Source: Paenibacillus uliginis N3/975 (lineage in GTDB: Bacteria; Bacillota; Bacilli; Paenibacillales; Paenibacillaceae). Taken from it: 64,000 nucleotides of DNA. Positions 18,784 through 27,745 of this stretch are shown here, one piece after another; the stretch's first letter is position 1, and each line of letters begins with the position of its first letter. The position numbers and the translations under genes were made by a program. Under the pieces are notes generated by a model. It was not told the DNA's origin, did not search any database, and saw only the letters and a program-made list of their open reading frames with translations. The stretch spans positions 4,753,705 through 4,817,704 of the forward strand of contig NZ_LT840184.1 in the NCBI RefSeq assembly GCF_900177425.1, read 5' to 3'.

Positions 18784-19005
18784 CGGTTCCGTTCCCCCTG
18801 TTTATCTCTATTTCCTCCTAATATATGTATACATTTGAGATTGTTTATTACAGATCATTGTACCGTCTTTACGGTATTTCGCAAGGCTACGGCGTTCATT
18901 CTACACCTTATGAGGTTAATCACAGGTATGCTCTCCAAGATTTGCTATACTACGATCACATTCTACAAATTTTAAGTATTTGGTACGGAAAGGAGCTGCC
19001 TAATC

Positions 19006-19632
19006 ATGGCACAATTATTGTACGTTAAAGTTAATCCAAAAGTAGACGAGGCCTCTTACTCCACCCGTCTTGCCCAAACCTTCTTGGATGCATATCAAAG
19101 TAATCATCCTGAGGATGAAATCATAACGCTTGATCTTTACCGTTCAGACATCCCGTTCCTTGATGTGGACGTATTCAGCGCCTGGGGTAAATTCGAAGTC
19201 CAAAGCGAATTGACTCCACAGGAGCAGGACAAGGTTAAACGCATGAACGAGCTGACCGATCAATTTCTCGCAGCAGATAAGGTCGTCTTCTCAACGCCAT
19301 TCTGGAATCTCAGCTTCCCGCCTATGATGAAGGCTTATATTGATACGATCTGTGTCGCAGGAAAAACATTCAAGTATACCGAGACAGGTCCAATCGGACT
19401 CGTTCCGGATAAACCGGTTTTGCTTGTGGAAGCACGCGGCGGACATTACTCCGATGGACCGGGGGCTGAAATGGAATTCTCGCAAAAATACCTGAAGACC
19501 ATCATGAACTTCATGGGCGTCCAGAACTTCCAGCACTTGCTTATCGAGGAGCTTTCCGTTGATCCAAATAAAGCGGAAGATATTTACTTCAATGGGGCGG
19601 AAGAAGCAAAAAACCTCGCTCAACGGTTTTAA
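19006..19632 (+). CDS. azoR: FMN-dependent NADH:quinone oxidoreductase / azoreductase
   Basis: A 208-residue flavodoxin-fold protein of the AzoR family, which reduces quinones and azo compounds with NADH. Visible family segments are LLYVKVNPK at the N-terminus, DVFSAWGKFE near 60, STPFWNLSFPPMMKAYIDTICVAGKTF near 98-124 (FMN phosphate-binding and quinone pocket) and VEARGGHYSDGP near 144. AAAGGAG precedes the ATG. The gene is single and ends at a strong terminator. Its physiological substrate is probably a quinone, by analogy with B. subtilis AzoR1/2. Confidence 0.92.
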   Translation: MAQLLYVKVNPKVDEASYSTRLAQTFLDAYQSNHPEDEIITLDLYRSDIPFLDVDVFSAWGKFEVQSELTPQEQDKVKRMNELTDQFLAADKVVFSTPFWNLSFPPMMKAYIDTICVAGKTFKYTETGPIGLVPDKPVLLVEARGGHYSDGPGAEMEFSQKYLKTIMNFMGVQNFQHLLIEELSVDPNKAEDIYFNGAEEAKNLAQRF

Positions 19633-19693
19633 GCAAAGCGAAGCATTTTAAACCAAAACCACCAAAGCGACTTATGTTAAGCACACTATAATT

Positions 19694-19744
19694 AGGAGTA
19701 GATAATAACGTATCCCAACGTTATTACCTACTCCTTTTCTTTTA
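19694..19744 (+). terminator. Terminator of azoR
   Basis: An AGGAGTAG / CTACTCCT stem extended by AATAACGT/ACGTTATT with one bulge and a 6-base loop, followed by TTTTCTTTT. Confidence 0.85.
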
Positions 19745-19887
19745 GCACAAGACGATGGTTCGGAGTTTTCACAAGGCTGTCATTCGCTCCGCTAACGGAC
19801 AGTAAAATTTAATAAGATCTGTTGTTTTAAGAAAAGGATTGTAAGGTTAAGTATAGAAATTCATTAACCAAGGGAAGGTGATAGAGA

Positions 19888-20898
19888 ATGGATCTACAAC
19901 TCGCTGAACAACAGGTGAAGAAGTGGGCCGAAGCAAACTCATATTCATTAGGGTTAAATGACTCGAAGATCGAAGCCAAGTATATTTGGAATCCGGGGGG
20001 ATTTGTCAATCAGTCCTATCGCATATCTGATGGAGAAACGATTCGACATGTAAAACTCGCCCCAGAACAAAGAGCCCCCCATCTTAAACAATGGGCCGTC
20101 ATAAGTGAACATCTGACAAACAATTATAAAGCCCCGCGGCTAATTGAAGAAGTAACACAAGAAATTATACCCGGGTTTTCTTACGGTTTGGTGTTTGATT
20201 TTATCGAGGGAAACCCGCTAAGTTCCATCTCCAATCCAATACCAGTGATTGAAAAGGTCCTGAAAGCACTAAACCAATTACATACGGATAATGAGATCAA
20301 AACGATGATCGCAAGTGAAACTAAAGGTTTAGGTGAAGGCCATTCTTATTCCGAGGCATTTATTGAGGAGTACATCACTCGATTCGAAGAAGACTTGCAA
20401 GTCATTAGATCTGAAAAACATTTGCTTAACTTCGTGTCAAAAGATTCATTGGATTGGTTCGATTCTGAAGTTGAGACATTAAGACAGATTGCAAATAAGA
20501 ACCCTTCTTTTCAGAAAAAAGCGACTGACGTAGTACATAATGATTTGAACTGGCAAAATCTCTTAGTAAATGATAACCATGATTTTTGGATTATCGACTG
20601 GGATGACTTAGCTGTAAGTGGAGATGCTGCAATGGATTATTCCGTGCTGCTTTGGCCGCTGTATAACTCAAAAGATTGGCCATTTTGGAAAGATCAAGTT
20701 ATTGGTTTAGCTGGCAATGAAATATTAGAACGGATTGAGTTTTATTTCAGAGCCAAACTACTTGATGACGTGATTGATGTGCTTGCAGATTATGTTGAGG
20801 CAGAGAATATACCAGACGTGAAAGAAATGACACAGAAACGGGCTAAAGAAATACATCTTCGTGCTTACCCCGAATATCTTAGGCTATATGCAAGGTAA
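19888..20898 (+). CDS. Aminoglycoside phosphotransferase-like kinase of unknown substrate
   Basis: A 336-residue member of the APH/choline kinase fold. Brenner's motif is VVHNDLNWQNLLV near residue 220 (His-x-Asp-x4-Asn) and the Mg-binding motif IIDWDDLAVSG follows near 236. The ATP-binding lobe is at the N-terminus (GGFVNQSYRISDG near 37). Such proteins phosphorylate small molecules, and resistance activity cannot be claimed. GGAAGGTG precedes the ATG. Codons are more AT-rich than in the azoR neighbour. The gene is monocistronic. Confidence 0.8.
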   Translation: MDLQLAEQQVKKWAEANSYSLGLNDSKIEAKYIWNPGGFVNQSYRISDGETIRHVKLAPEQRAPHLKQWAVISEHLTNNYKAPRLIEEVTQEIIPGFSYGLVFDFIEGNPLSSISNPIPVIEKVLKALNQLHTDNEIKTMIASETKGLGEGHSYSEAFIEEYITRFEEDLQVIRSEKHLLNFVSKDSLDWFDSEVETLRQIANKNPSFQKKATDVVHNDLNWQNLLVNDNHDFWIIDWDDLAVSGDAAMDYSVLLWPLYNSKDWPFWKDQVIGLAGNEILERIEFYFRAKLLDDVIDVLADYVEAENIPDVKEMTQKRAKEIHLRAYPEYLRLYAR

Positions 20899-20946
20899 TA
20901 TCTTATCGTTCCTCGCTCAAATCTCGGAAACGATTGTTCAAAATCA

Positions 20947-20979
20947 AACCGGCTACCGTTGTCACGGAAGCCGGTTTTG
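20947..20979 (+). terminator. Terminator after the APH-like kinase gene
   Basis: AACCGGCT/AGCCGGTT stem with inner CCGT/ACGG and one mismatch, followed by TTTTGT. Confidence 0.75.
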
Positions 20980-21024
20980 TCAATCAGCAATAATTGTCTG
21001 ACCTCATAAAGTCTTGATCAGTTG

Positions 21025-21046
21025 CCACCTGTAACGGTGGTTTTTT
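21025..21046 (+). terminator. Short second terminator-like hairpin
   Basis: CCACC-TGTAAC-GGTGG followed directly by six T. It faces the plus strand, just before the proS stop, and may back up the preceding terminator. Confidence 0.55.
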
Positions 21047-21066
21047 GCATTTACTTACATCTATTA

Positions 21067-22782
21067 TTAAAGTTTAGCTTCTCGGATACGCCGGACTGCC
21101 TCCACTACAGGCAGGTTCACTTTCTCGCCGTCCGAACCGATAAATTCCACCTCGCCCGATGCAGCTCCGCGGCCAACAATAATGCGGGATGGAGCCCCTA
21201 CCAGATCGGCGTCCTTAAATTTCACCCCGGCCCGATCGTCCCGGTCATCCAGCAGCGTCTCAATGCCTGCGCTTGTCAGCTCACGGTAAATTTCTTCCGC
21301 CAATGCCATCTGAACTTCATCCTTTACAGCTACCGGAATAACATGAGCCTGGAAGGGAGCCACGGACATTGGCCATACCAGCCGTTCGTCTGTAATGCTC
21401 TGCTCAGCGATGGCGGCCATGACACGAGATACGCCAATGCCGTAACAACCCATAATGACCGGCTTCTCCCGACCATCGACATCGACATATGACGCGCCCA
21501 AGGAGTCACTGTATTTGGTTCCTAGCTTGAATACATGTCCGAGCTCAATTCCCCGGTGGAACAACAGCGGCTCACCGCAGCGGGGACAGCTGTCACCTTC
21601 GGCAGCATTCCGGAAATCTCCGGTAAACTCCAGCGAAAAGTCGACTCCGGGGCGGACGTGTAACAGATGCATATCAGCCTCGTTCGCTCCGGTGATCCCT
21701 TCCAGCATGGAAGCAACCTCATTATCCACCAGCAGCTGCAGCGAGAGTCCTACAGGTCCGGCAAAACCGACCGGAGCGCCGGTTGCGAGCCGTACCTCCT
21801 CAGCTTCCGCCAGTTCAATTGTCTCTGAAGAGGTATAAGACTTCACTTTGACCTCGTTTACTTCACGGTCTCCGCGTACCAGCACTGCAACCAGCTTGTC
21901 ATCGGTCTTGTACAGCAGCGTTTTAATTAGCTGATCAGGGCTCACTTGCAAAAACTGTACCAAATCTTGAATACTCTTCACATCGGGAGTTCGTACGGTT
22001 TCCATCGCTGGTAGCTCAGTAGTACCTTCGCCTGCTTGAGTGCTCTTTCCCTGCATAACGGTTGCCATCTGCGCCTGTTCCAGGTTGGCCGCATACTGAC
22101 ACGAGCTGCAAGATACGATGGTGTCTTCCCCGATTTCAGCCAAGGCCATAAATTCATGAGTCTCGCCTTGTCCGCCAATTGCCCCTGCGTCAGCTTCTAC
22201 TGCCCGGAAGTTCAGACCGAACCGCCTAAAGATCCGCTCATATGCGTTGTACATATTCCGGTAAGAAACATCCAGCCCCTCCCAGTCACGGTCAAAGGAA
22301 TAAGCGTCCTTCATCAAGAACTCCCGACCACGCAGCAGTCCGAAACGGGGACGTCTTTCATCTCGGAACTTCGTCTGAATCTGATACAGATTGACCGGCA
22401 GTCTGCGGTATGAGGAGATCTCTTGGCGTACCAGTGATGTAATAACCTCTTCATGTGTAGGCCCAAGCACAAATTCCCTTTCATGACGGTCATGAAGCCG
22501 TATAAGTTCAGGTCCGTAAACTTCATATCTGCCGGACTCCTTCCACAGCTCAGCAGGTTGAACTGCTGGCATATGAAGCTCCTGCGCACCGGATGCATCC
22601 ATCTCCTGACGGATAATGCCTTCGATTTTACGAAGAACACGCCATCCGAGCGGCAGATAGGTATAGATCCCGGAAGCCGTCTGGCGGATATATCCTCCCC
22701 GGAGCAGCTGATGATGACTGAGCGCCTCTGCTTCAGCCGGCACTTCGCGTAAGGTAGACATAAATAATTGACTTTGCCGCAT
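21067..22782 (-). CDS. proS: Prolyl-tRNA synthetase (bacterial type)
   Basis: Charges tRNA-Pro. The 571-residue protein has the class II motifs: motif 2 in FRDERRPRFGLLRGREFLMK near 138-157 and motif 3 in GCYGIGVSRVMAAIAEQ near 440. A YbaK-like editing insertion lies between them (about 230-390), which is the bacterial arrangement. A C-terminal anticodon-binding domain follows. The ATG at 22782 is preceded by AGGAGG at 8 bases. Upstream in-frame ATGs fall in the leader terminator or on the ribosome site and are rejected. A T-box leader controls expression. Confidence 0.96.
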   Translation of the reverse strand: MRQSQLFMSTLREVPAEAEALSHHQLLRGGYIRQTASGIYTYLPLGWRVLRKIEGIIRQEMDASGAQELHMPAVQPAELWKESGRYEVYGPELIRLHDRHEREFVLGPTHEEVITSLVRQEISSYRRLPVNLYQIQTKFRDERRPRFGLLRGREFLMKDAYSFDRDWEGLDVSYRNMYNAYERIFRRFGLNFRAVEADAGAIGGQGETHEFMALAEIGEDTIVSCSSCQYAANLEQAQMATVMQGKSTQAGEGTTELPAMETVRTPDVKSIQDLVQFLQVSPDQLIKTLLYKTDDKLVAVLVRGDREVNEVKVKSYTSSETIELAEAEEVRLATGAPVGFAGPVGLSLQLLVDNEVASMLEGITGANEADMHLLHVRPGVDFSLEFTGDFRNAAEGDSCPRCGEPLLFHRGIELGHVFKLGTKYSDSLGASYVDVDGREKPVIMGCYGIGVSRVMAAIAEQSITDERLVWPMSVAPFQAHVIPVAVKDEVQMALAEEIYRELTSAGIETLLDDRDDRAGVKFKDADLVGAPSRIIVGRGAASGEVEFIGSDGEKVNLPVVEAVRRIREAKL

Positions 22783-22811
22783 GGCTTTCATCCTCCTCTT
22801 CTTTCGTGAAA

Positions 22812-23070
22812 ACACAAAAAAGCACATCCGTCATAAGGGACGAATGTGCTCGTGGTACCACCCTGTTTCAATCTTCCACCGTTTGTTCAGGGGGAAGATC
22901 CTCTTGACGGCGGTAACGGGCCGTACCGGCTCCGCTGCATGGCAGCGCAGCAACTACAAGGGAGGAAGAACGCAGTCGTACATGAAAGCCTTTCAGCCAA
23001 GGGCCTCCTCTCTGTTACGCCGTATCTGCGGACTTATGTCCTTGATCAAGGTTGTTCACGGAATTCATTT
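22812..23070 (-). promoter_or_regulatory. T-box riboswitch leader of proS
   Basis: The minus-strand leader contains the T-box AGGGTGGTACCACG (plus positions 22853-22866), which pairs with the acceptor end of uncharged tRNA. It is followed at once by a terminator stem (AGCACATTCGTC with GACGGATGTGCT) and a T-run. Upstream the sequence is long enough for stem I and its specifier loop, but I could not place the specifier codon with confidence. Uncharged tRNA-Pro should favour the antiterminator and switch proS on. Confidence 0.93.
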
Positions 23071-23076
23071 TTCCAT

Positions 23077-23105
23077 ACGTTACATCCGAAAGGTCGAAAT
23101 GTCAA
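23077..23105 (-). promoter_or_regulatory. Sigma-A-type promoter of proS
   Basis: On the minus strand TTGACA (23105-23100) is separated by 17 bases from TAACGT (23082-23077), which matches four of six -10 bases. Transcription would begin near 23070 and produce a leader of about 290 bases that contains the T-box. Confidence 0.65.
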
Positions 23106-23129
23106 TAGTACCGTTATCACAGTGTATTC

Positions 23130-23435
23130 CTAGCACGAGATATGCTCCAACACCTGCCGCAATATACCAATGACATGATCATCCTGATACGTATAATAAT
23201 ACGTGTTTCCGTCACGCCGATATTTCACCAGTCGTAAGCTGCGCAAATGGCTCAGTTGATGTGATACCGCAGACTGGCTCATTCCAAGCACCTCGGCAAT
23301 ATGACCGACAGGACACTCCTCCTGAGATAATAAATGAAGAATCCGGATCCGGGTAGGATCGGATATCGCTTTAAGTAGGCGGGAGGCTTCAAGTGCTTGT
23401 TCCTCCTGCAAAAGTTCGTGCATCTCTTTTTCCAT
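23130..23435 (-). CDS. ArsR-family winged-helix regulator
   Basis: A small repressor of about 101 residues with the ArsR fold. RLLKAISDPTRIRILHLLSQEE is followed by HIAEVLGMSQSAVSHQLSHLRSLRLVKYRRDGNTYYY, the recognition helix and wing. Metal-binding cysteines of the usual ELCVCDL type are not conserved: only one Cys (ECPVGHI) lies before the DNA-binding helix, with another at the C-terminus. The signal is therefore uncertain. The ATG at 23435 has AGAGGGA 6-7 bases upstream. It directly follows the flavoprotein gene, which it probably regulates. Confidence 0.85.
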   Translation of the reverse strand: MEKEMHELLQEEQALEASRLLKAISDPTRIRILHLLSQEECPVGHIAEVLGMSQSAVSHQLSHLRSLRLVKYRRDGNTYYYTYQDDHVIGILRQVLEHISC

Positions 23436-23437
23436 GA

Positions 23438-24493
23438 TCATTCCCTCTTTTCATTCATAGCTTCCACGATTATGCGGGCATCACGTCCGACCCCTGCAAG
23501 CAGAGCTGAACCTCTGTGGGTTTGCCACGGTAACCCGACGAAATATAGATGATCTACCGGACTGACTCCACGGGAATGGAGAACCTGTCCATCACTGTCC
23601 AGAGCTCCTTCGATATGCAGCCAGCTGTAGCGGGATTTAAACCCCGTAGCCCAAATAATGTTACGAACCGCCAGCTCCGAGCCATCCTGAAAAAGGACCC
23701 CTGAGCCACTCACATCCACGGTTCTCTTTTTTAAGATCACTTTACCGCACCTGACCGCTTCTTTCAATTCATATCCGAAAATCGGATCACCTTTTCTCCG
23801 TAGCCGCCTTCCGATCCAGGACGAAGATGCTGCCTTTAATATACCTAGAGTGTCCAACCACCAAAAAATACTCTTGGTTCCGATCTTAAGCGGCAAATAT
23901 TTCGGCTGCTGACCAAGCGCCAGGTAGGTTTTCCGTCCCTCTGAAAGCTCTACCGCAATTTGAGCACCGCTGTTGCCTCCCCCAACGACGAGTACATCCC
24001 CTTCCTGAAGCTGTGACGGATGTCTATAGGAGGAAGAATGCATCTGGAGAACATTATCTGATACCTTCTGAGAATACGTAGGAACGTTCGGCTGCTGAAA
24101 CGGACCTGTCGCAATGACCAGCTTCTTGGCCTGGTACTGACCTTGGCTGCTGTCTATTATAAAAATACCTCGTTCTTTGCGTACAGAGGTGACATCTGTT
24201 CCGAATTGAATAGGAAGCCTAAAATGCACTGCATATTTTTGCAAATATAAAGACATCTCGTTCTTGTCTGGAAATCCGTCTGACTCCCCTTCTAATGGAA
24301 ACCCTGGAAGTGCATTGTGAGACCTTGGCGTAAACAATCTTAGCGATTCATATCGTCCCTGCCATACTTCACCTGCTCCCATACTGCGATCCAATATCAA
24401 AAAATTATTATTCTTCGCACGACTGCGGCTTAACCAATATCCTGCAGCCAAACCCGCCTGTCCTGCGCCAATAACTACCGTGTCCCATACCAT
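23438..24493 (-). CDS. Flavin-containing NAD(P)-dependent monooxygenase-like oxidoreductase
   Basis: A 351-residue two-dinucleotide-fold flavoprotein of the CzcO/YjlD-like group. The FAD motif is VVIGAGQAGLAAGYWLSR at the N-terminus, the NAD(P) motif is VLVVGGGNSGAQIAVELS near residue 165, and IIWATGFKSRY near 290 is the usual ATG motif. Substrate unknown; relatives are linked to metal or sulfur stress. The ATG at 24493 has GGTGA before it and gives the usual N-terminus. Upstream GTG/ATG codons up to 24505 are possible. The arsR-like gene begins 3 bases downstream. Confidence 0.83.
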   Translation of the reverse strand: MVWDTVVIGAGQAGLAAGYWLSRSRAKNNNFLILDRSMGAGEVWQGRYESLRLFTPRSHNALPGFPLEGESDGFPDKNEMSLYLQKYAVHFRLPIQFGTDVTSVRKERGIFIIDSSQGQYQAKKLVIATGPFQQPNVPTYSQKVSDNVLQMHSSSYRHPSQLQEGDVLVVGGGNSGAQIAVELSEGRKTYLALGQQPKYLPLKIGTKSIFWWLDTLGILKAASSSWIGRRLRRKGDPIFGYELKEAVRCGKVILKKRTVDVSGSGVLFQDGSELAVRNIIWATGFKSRYSWLHIEGALDSDGQVLHSRGVSPVDHLYFVGLPWQTHRGSALLAGVGRDARIIVEAMNEKRE

Positions 24494-24624
24494 AATCATC
24501 ACCACAATTCATATGAATAATTGCTCATATATAGATATAACACGTTTTTGAACGGACGTAAACGAAAATTATATGAAAATTGAAGCGTTTCTCTTTTTTA
24601 GATGAAAAAATGTCGGTCTCTCCG

Positions 24625-24653
24625 TTGACATTATGTCGGGATGAGCATAATAT
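24625..24653 (+). promoter_or_regulatory. Sigma-A promoter of the feo operon
   Basis: TTGACA (24625-24630), a 17-base spacer and TAATAT (24648-24653). The expected transcription start is near 24660, 60 bases before feoA. Confidence 0.75.
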
Positions 24654-24720
24654 AAGCCTAAAGTTGCATTCAGGAAACAATCTAAGCTCGGCCCAATTAA
24701 ATAGGGAGAGGTTAAACTTT

Positions 24721-24972
24721 ATGGACGAGACAAATAATTATCAAAATCTGCACCAGGCAGCGCTCGGACAGCGGTTTCTGGTGAAAAAGGTGGATATCCA
24801 GGGTGAACTGAAGCGACGACTTCTGGATCTTGGATTCGTACAGGATTCGGTCATCGAAGTGCTCAGAGCAAGCCCTTTGGGAGATCCCACCTCATATAGA
24901 GTGGCAGGCACAGTCATTGCATTACGGAAAGAGGAGAGCCAGTTAATATACGGTGAGGTGATAACATCATGA
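24721..24972 (+). CDS. feoA: FeoA-type SH3-domain protein of ferrous iron uptake
   Basis: An 83-residue protein with the FeoA domain: LGQRFLVKKVDIQGELKRRLLDLGFVQDSVIEVLRASPLGDP, then YRVAGTVIALRKEE, a small beta barrel. It assists the FeoB iron transporter at the membrane. GGGAGAGG precedes the ATG at 24721. A longer frame back to 24580 would start before the promoter and is rejected. Its stop overlaps the start of the FeoB GTPase gene by 4 bases. Confidence 0.9.
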   Translation: MDETNNYQNLHQAALGQRFLVKKVDIQGELKRRLLDLGFVQDSVIEVLRASPLGDPTSYRVAGTVIALRKEESQLIYGEVITS

Positions 24973-25715
24973 GATCTTTTACCATCGCCCTAGCGGGAAA
25001 TCCCAATACTGGAAAAAGTACGTTATTCAATGCTCTGACAGGGCTAAAGCAGCATACCGGCAACTGGTCAGGAAAAACGGTTAGTCTAGCAAGCGGTTAT
25101 TATGAATTTAAAGACGTTCGGTTCGAGTTTGTGGATCTGCCCGGAACTTATTCCTTATTCTCCAACTCCTCGGATGAGGAAGTAGCGCGTGATTTCATCG
25201 TATTTGAGAAGCCTGATGTCACGCTACTTGTACTTGATTCTACCGCACTGGAAAGAAGCCTCAATCTGGCCCTTCAGGTGCTTGAAATGACCGATCGCGT
25301 GATCATCTGTTTAAATTTAATGGATGAAGCGAAGAAAAAAGGGATTAAGATCCATGCCGGGAAGCTTTCCAAAAAACTCGGCGTTCCGGTTATCCCTATC
25401 TCGGCAAGAAACAACGAAGGATTGGATGTATTGTCAGACCATTTACTCAGAATGTGCTTGGGCGAAATCCAGACGACTCCTTACCGAATGAAATACAACG
25501 AACAGCTTGAAAGTAATATCGCCAGATTAGAGAGCGAAATCACAGATATCGTAGGGAATGACTTTCCAACCCGGTGGCTCGCGATTCGATTTCTGGACGG
25601 CGATAAGAAACTAATTTCTACACTTCAGGACAGGATCTCCGCTCAAGACAAAGGGGGTGTAAACTATGGAGCAGCTAAAACGCTTAGAAGCTCTAACAGC
25701 CACCATTCCTGCTGA
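24969..25715 (+). CDS. feoB: FeoB small GTPase domain protein (N-terminal half of FeoB)
   Basis: A 248-residue cytoplasmic protein equal to the G domain and part of the helical spacer of FeoB. G1 is GNPNTGKST (residues 10-18), the G2 region is around TVSLASG, G3 is DLPGTYS, G4 is NLMDEA near 116 and G5 is ISARN near 142. In most bacteria this part is fused to the membrane domain. Here it stops at 25715, out of frame with the next gene, which has its own strong ribosome site. The last residues after DKGG do not look conserved, as expected if the end is a read-out tail. It probably works with the next protein. Confidence 0.88.
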   Translation: MRSFTIALAGNPNTGKSTLFNALTGLKQHTGNWSGKTVSLASGYYEFKDVRFEFVDLPGTYSLFSNSSDEEVARDFIVFEKPDVTLLVLDSTALERSLNLALQVLEMTDRVIICLNLMDEAKKKGIKIHAGKLSKKLGVPVIPISARNNEGLDVLSDHLLRMCLGEIQTTPYRMKYNEQLESNIARLESEITDIVGNDFPTRWLAIRFLDGDKKLISTLQDRISAQDKGGVNYGAAKTLRSSNSHHSC

Positions 25716-27051
25716 CCAAATTGATGGTGTCCGTGAGACGATTGTCGGAGATTTATTCAAAAAATCCAGGGAACTTTGTAATGAAGCTGTTACGGTGACT
25801 GACAAAGACCGCCTGTATCGTTCAGAGCGGCTGGACCGTATCTTCACCTCCAAAGTGTGGGGCTTTCCCATTATGCTCGGACTGCTCGGCATTTTGTTCT
25901 ATCTGACAATTGCGGGCGCTAACGTGCCATCCTCTATGCTTGCCAGCTTTTTCGGATGGGTGGAAGGATATTTGACGCTCGGTTTCGAGGCTGTGAATGC
26001 GCCGGCATGGCTCCACGGTGTACTCATTCTCGGACTTTTCAGGGGTACCGCATGGGTGGTAAGCGTCATGCTTCCTCCTATGGCGATCTTCTTCCCGGCG
26101 TTTGCCCTTCTTGAAAACTACGGGTATTTGCCCAGAGTTGCCTTCAACCTGGACCGGTTATTTAAGAAAAGCGGCGCCCACGGTAAGCAGTCCCTGACGA
26201 TGGCAATGGGATTCGGCTGTAATGCCGCAGCCATCATGTCTACCCGGATTATCGAATCTCCCCGGGAACGTATGCTAGCGATTCTGACCAATAACTTCGT
26301 TCCGTGCAACGGACGCTGGCCGACATTGATACTACTTGCTTCTCTGTTTATGGCCGCAGGCTTTTCCGGTGGAACCCAGACACTCGTTACCGCTTCTGTT
26401 GTCATGGGGATGGTGTTGATCGGCATTGTTGTCACGTTAACCGTATCGTGGGTACTGTCCAAAACCGCATTAAAAGGTGTGCCTTCCCACTACACGCTGG
26501 AGCTTCCGCCTTATCGGAAACCTAAAATCTTGAACACGATCCTTCGTTCTACACTGGACAAAACGGTGTATGTTCTCCGGAGAGCCGTGATCGTGGCGGC
26601 GCCAGCAGGCGTCTTGACCTGGATACTGGCCAATATCTATATAGGTGACACTAGCATCCTGCTGCATTTTGTCGGCTTCCTGGACCCGTTCGCCCAGGCG
26701 CTCGGGCTGGACGGCTTTATCCTGATGGCTTTCATTATCGGGATGCCGGCCAATGAGATCGTTCTACCAATCCTGCTCATGGGTTATCTCGCTACCGGTT
26801 CGTTGACCGAAGTTGAGGATATGTTTGCGCTGAAGCAAATTTTCCTGGATCAAGGCTGGACGTGGCTGACGGCACTGAACATGATGCTGTTCTCGCTTCT
26901 TCACTACCCTTGCGGAACAACCCTTGTTAACATCTATAAGGAAACCAAGAGCAAAAAGTGGACATTTCTGTCCTTTGCGATTCCGACTGCCATTGCTATC
27001 GGCGTGACCTTCACCGTGGCTCAGGTCGTTCGGGCCTTGGGCTGGGTGTAA
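25666..27051 (+). CDS. feoB: FeoB membrane domain protein (Gate/nucleoside-recognition domains)
   Basis: A 461-residue protein matching the C-terminal part of FeoB. Residues 1-55 are the rest of the helical spacer, followed by about nine membrane segments. MGFGCNAAAIMSTRII and ILTNNFVPCNGRWP near residues 185-220 are the first Gate motif, with the conserved Cys. GMPANEIVLPILLMGYLA near 365 is the second. GGGGGTG lies 7 bases before the ATG, inside the tail of the upstream frame, so the genes overlap by 50 bases and are likely translationally coupled. This points to a natural split rather than a broken feoB. Confidence 0.9.
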   Translation: MEQLKRLEALTATIPADQIDGVRETIVGDLFKKSRELCNEAVTVTDKDRLYRSERLDRIFTSKVWGFPIMLGLLGILFYLTIAGANVPSSMLASFFGWVEGYLTLGFEAVNAPAWLHGVLILGLFRGTAWVVSVMLPPMAIFFPAFALLENYGYLPRVAFNLDRLFKKSGAHGKQSLTMAMGFGCNAAAIMSTRIIESPRERMLAILTNNFVPCNGRWPTLILLASLFMAAGFSGGTQTLVTASVVMGMVLIGIVVTLTVSWVLSKTALKGVPSHYTLELPPYRKPKILNTILRSTLDKTVYVLRRAVIVAAPAGVLTWILANIYIGDTSILLHFVGFLDPFAQALGLDGFILMAFIIGMPANEIVLPILLMGYLATGSLTEVEDMFALKQIFLDQGWTWLTALNMMLFSLLHYPCGTTLVNIYKETKSKKWTFLSFAIPTAIAIGVTFTVAQVVRALGWV

Positions 27052-27061
27052 AGTTTGTCAA

Positions 27062-27116
27062 ATCAAAAAGCAACCAGATACCCGTTAATTCGGATGTCCA
27101 GTTGCTTTTTTTGATT
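27062..27116 (+). terminator. Terminator of the feo operon
   Basis: AAAAAGCAAC and GTTGCTTTTTTT close a stem with an imperfect inner part and a loop around TTAATT, starting about 10 bases after the stop. Confidence 0.75.
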
Positions 27117-27442
27117 ACATAGCTCGTTATTTGTAAGACGCTCCCCGTACGTATCGTTCCTCCGATCGCTGTTGTCCCCGAATTTTTTGAATTCATTTCA
27201 ACTGTTAAAATTCGGGGACAAAGCTAATGCTTACGAAGTAGCTTCCCTTTGGGAAGCTTTTAGGCGACCGCTGCCGCTTCTCCGGAATCGTTTCGTCCGC
27301 TCCGCCGCTTCGATGTAAAAAAGAGATCTGATTGTATATCAATGCCCTGACTCACACCAGTATAAATGCCCCGCCCTCTGCTAAAAAGGAGCACAGACAT
27401 ATTTCTGGCATACTGTACTCCCCGCAAATATAATTCGTTCTC
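27117..27442. other. Intergenic region between feo operon and small membrane gene
   Basis: About 326 bases. I see no conserved frame, RNA motif or clear repeat. It would hold the 3' end of the small minus-strand gene. Confidence 0.4.
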
Positions 27443-27706
27443 TCATACCGGGTAAAGTTCCTCGTGCTTTTCTGCTGTCCGTTTGCATTCTTTACACAAT
27501 CCTCTAACGATTCCCGCATCATTGGCATAGAACGTCAGAGGCTGCAACTTTTTGCATCGGCTGCAGGTCTGCCCATTGGCATCCTTTAATTTTTTCTTCT
27601 TATGTAATGACACCACGTTGCTGTGCCGTCTCCTGGATAATAATGAATACAACAGAACCAGCAATACGATGGCGGCAATGATGACAAACAGTATAATAAG
27701 CTTCAT
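27443..27706 (-). CDS. Small membrane-anchored zinc-ribbon-like protein
   Basis: An 87-residue protein with an N-terminal membrane helix (residues 2-23), a basic stretch (SRRRHSNVVSLHKKKKLKD) and a cytoplasmic tail with two CxxC pairs (CSRCKK near residue 48 and CKECKR near 70), a typical zinc-ribbon layout. GGAGGGG lies 7 bases before the ATG, which supports translation. Function unknown. The gene stands alone just after kimA on the same strand, separated from it by the kimA terminator. Confidence 0.7.
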   Translation of the reverse strand: MKLIILFVIIAAIVLLVLLYSLLSRRRHSNVVSLHKKKKLKDANGQTCSRCKKLQPLTFYANDAGIVRGLCKECKRTAEKHEELYPV

Positions 27707-27745
27707 CTCTTATCCCCTCCCCTACCAATATACCACTTCCTTCAC

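Noticed and set aside
25660..25720. A frameshift that breaks feoB
   Set aside because: The second frame has a strong, well-spaced ribosome site and ATG at the right place, so a natural split is more likely. It is kept as a finding with a refutation test.
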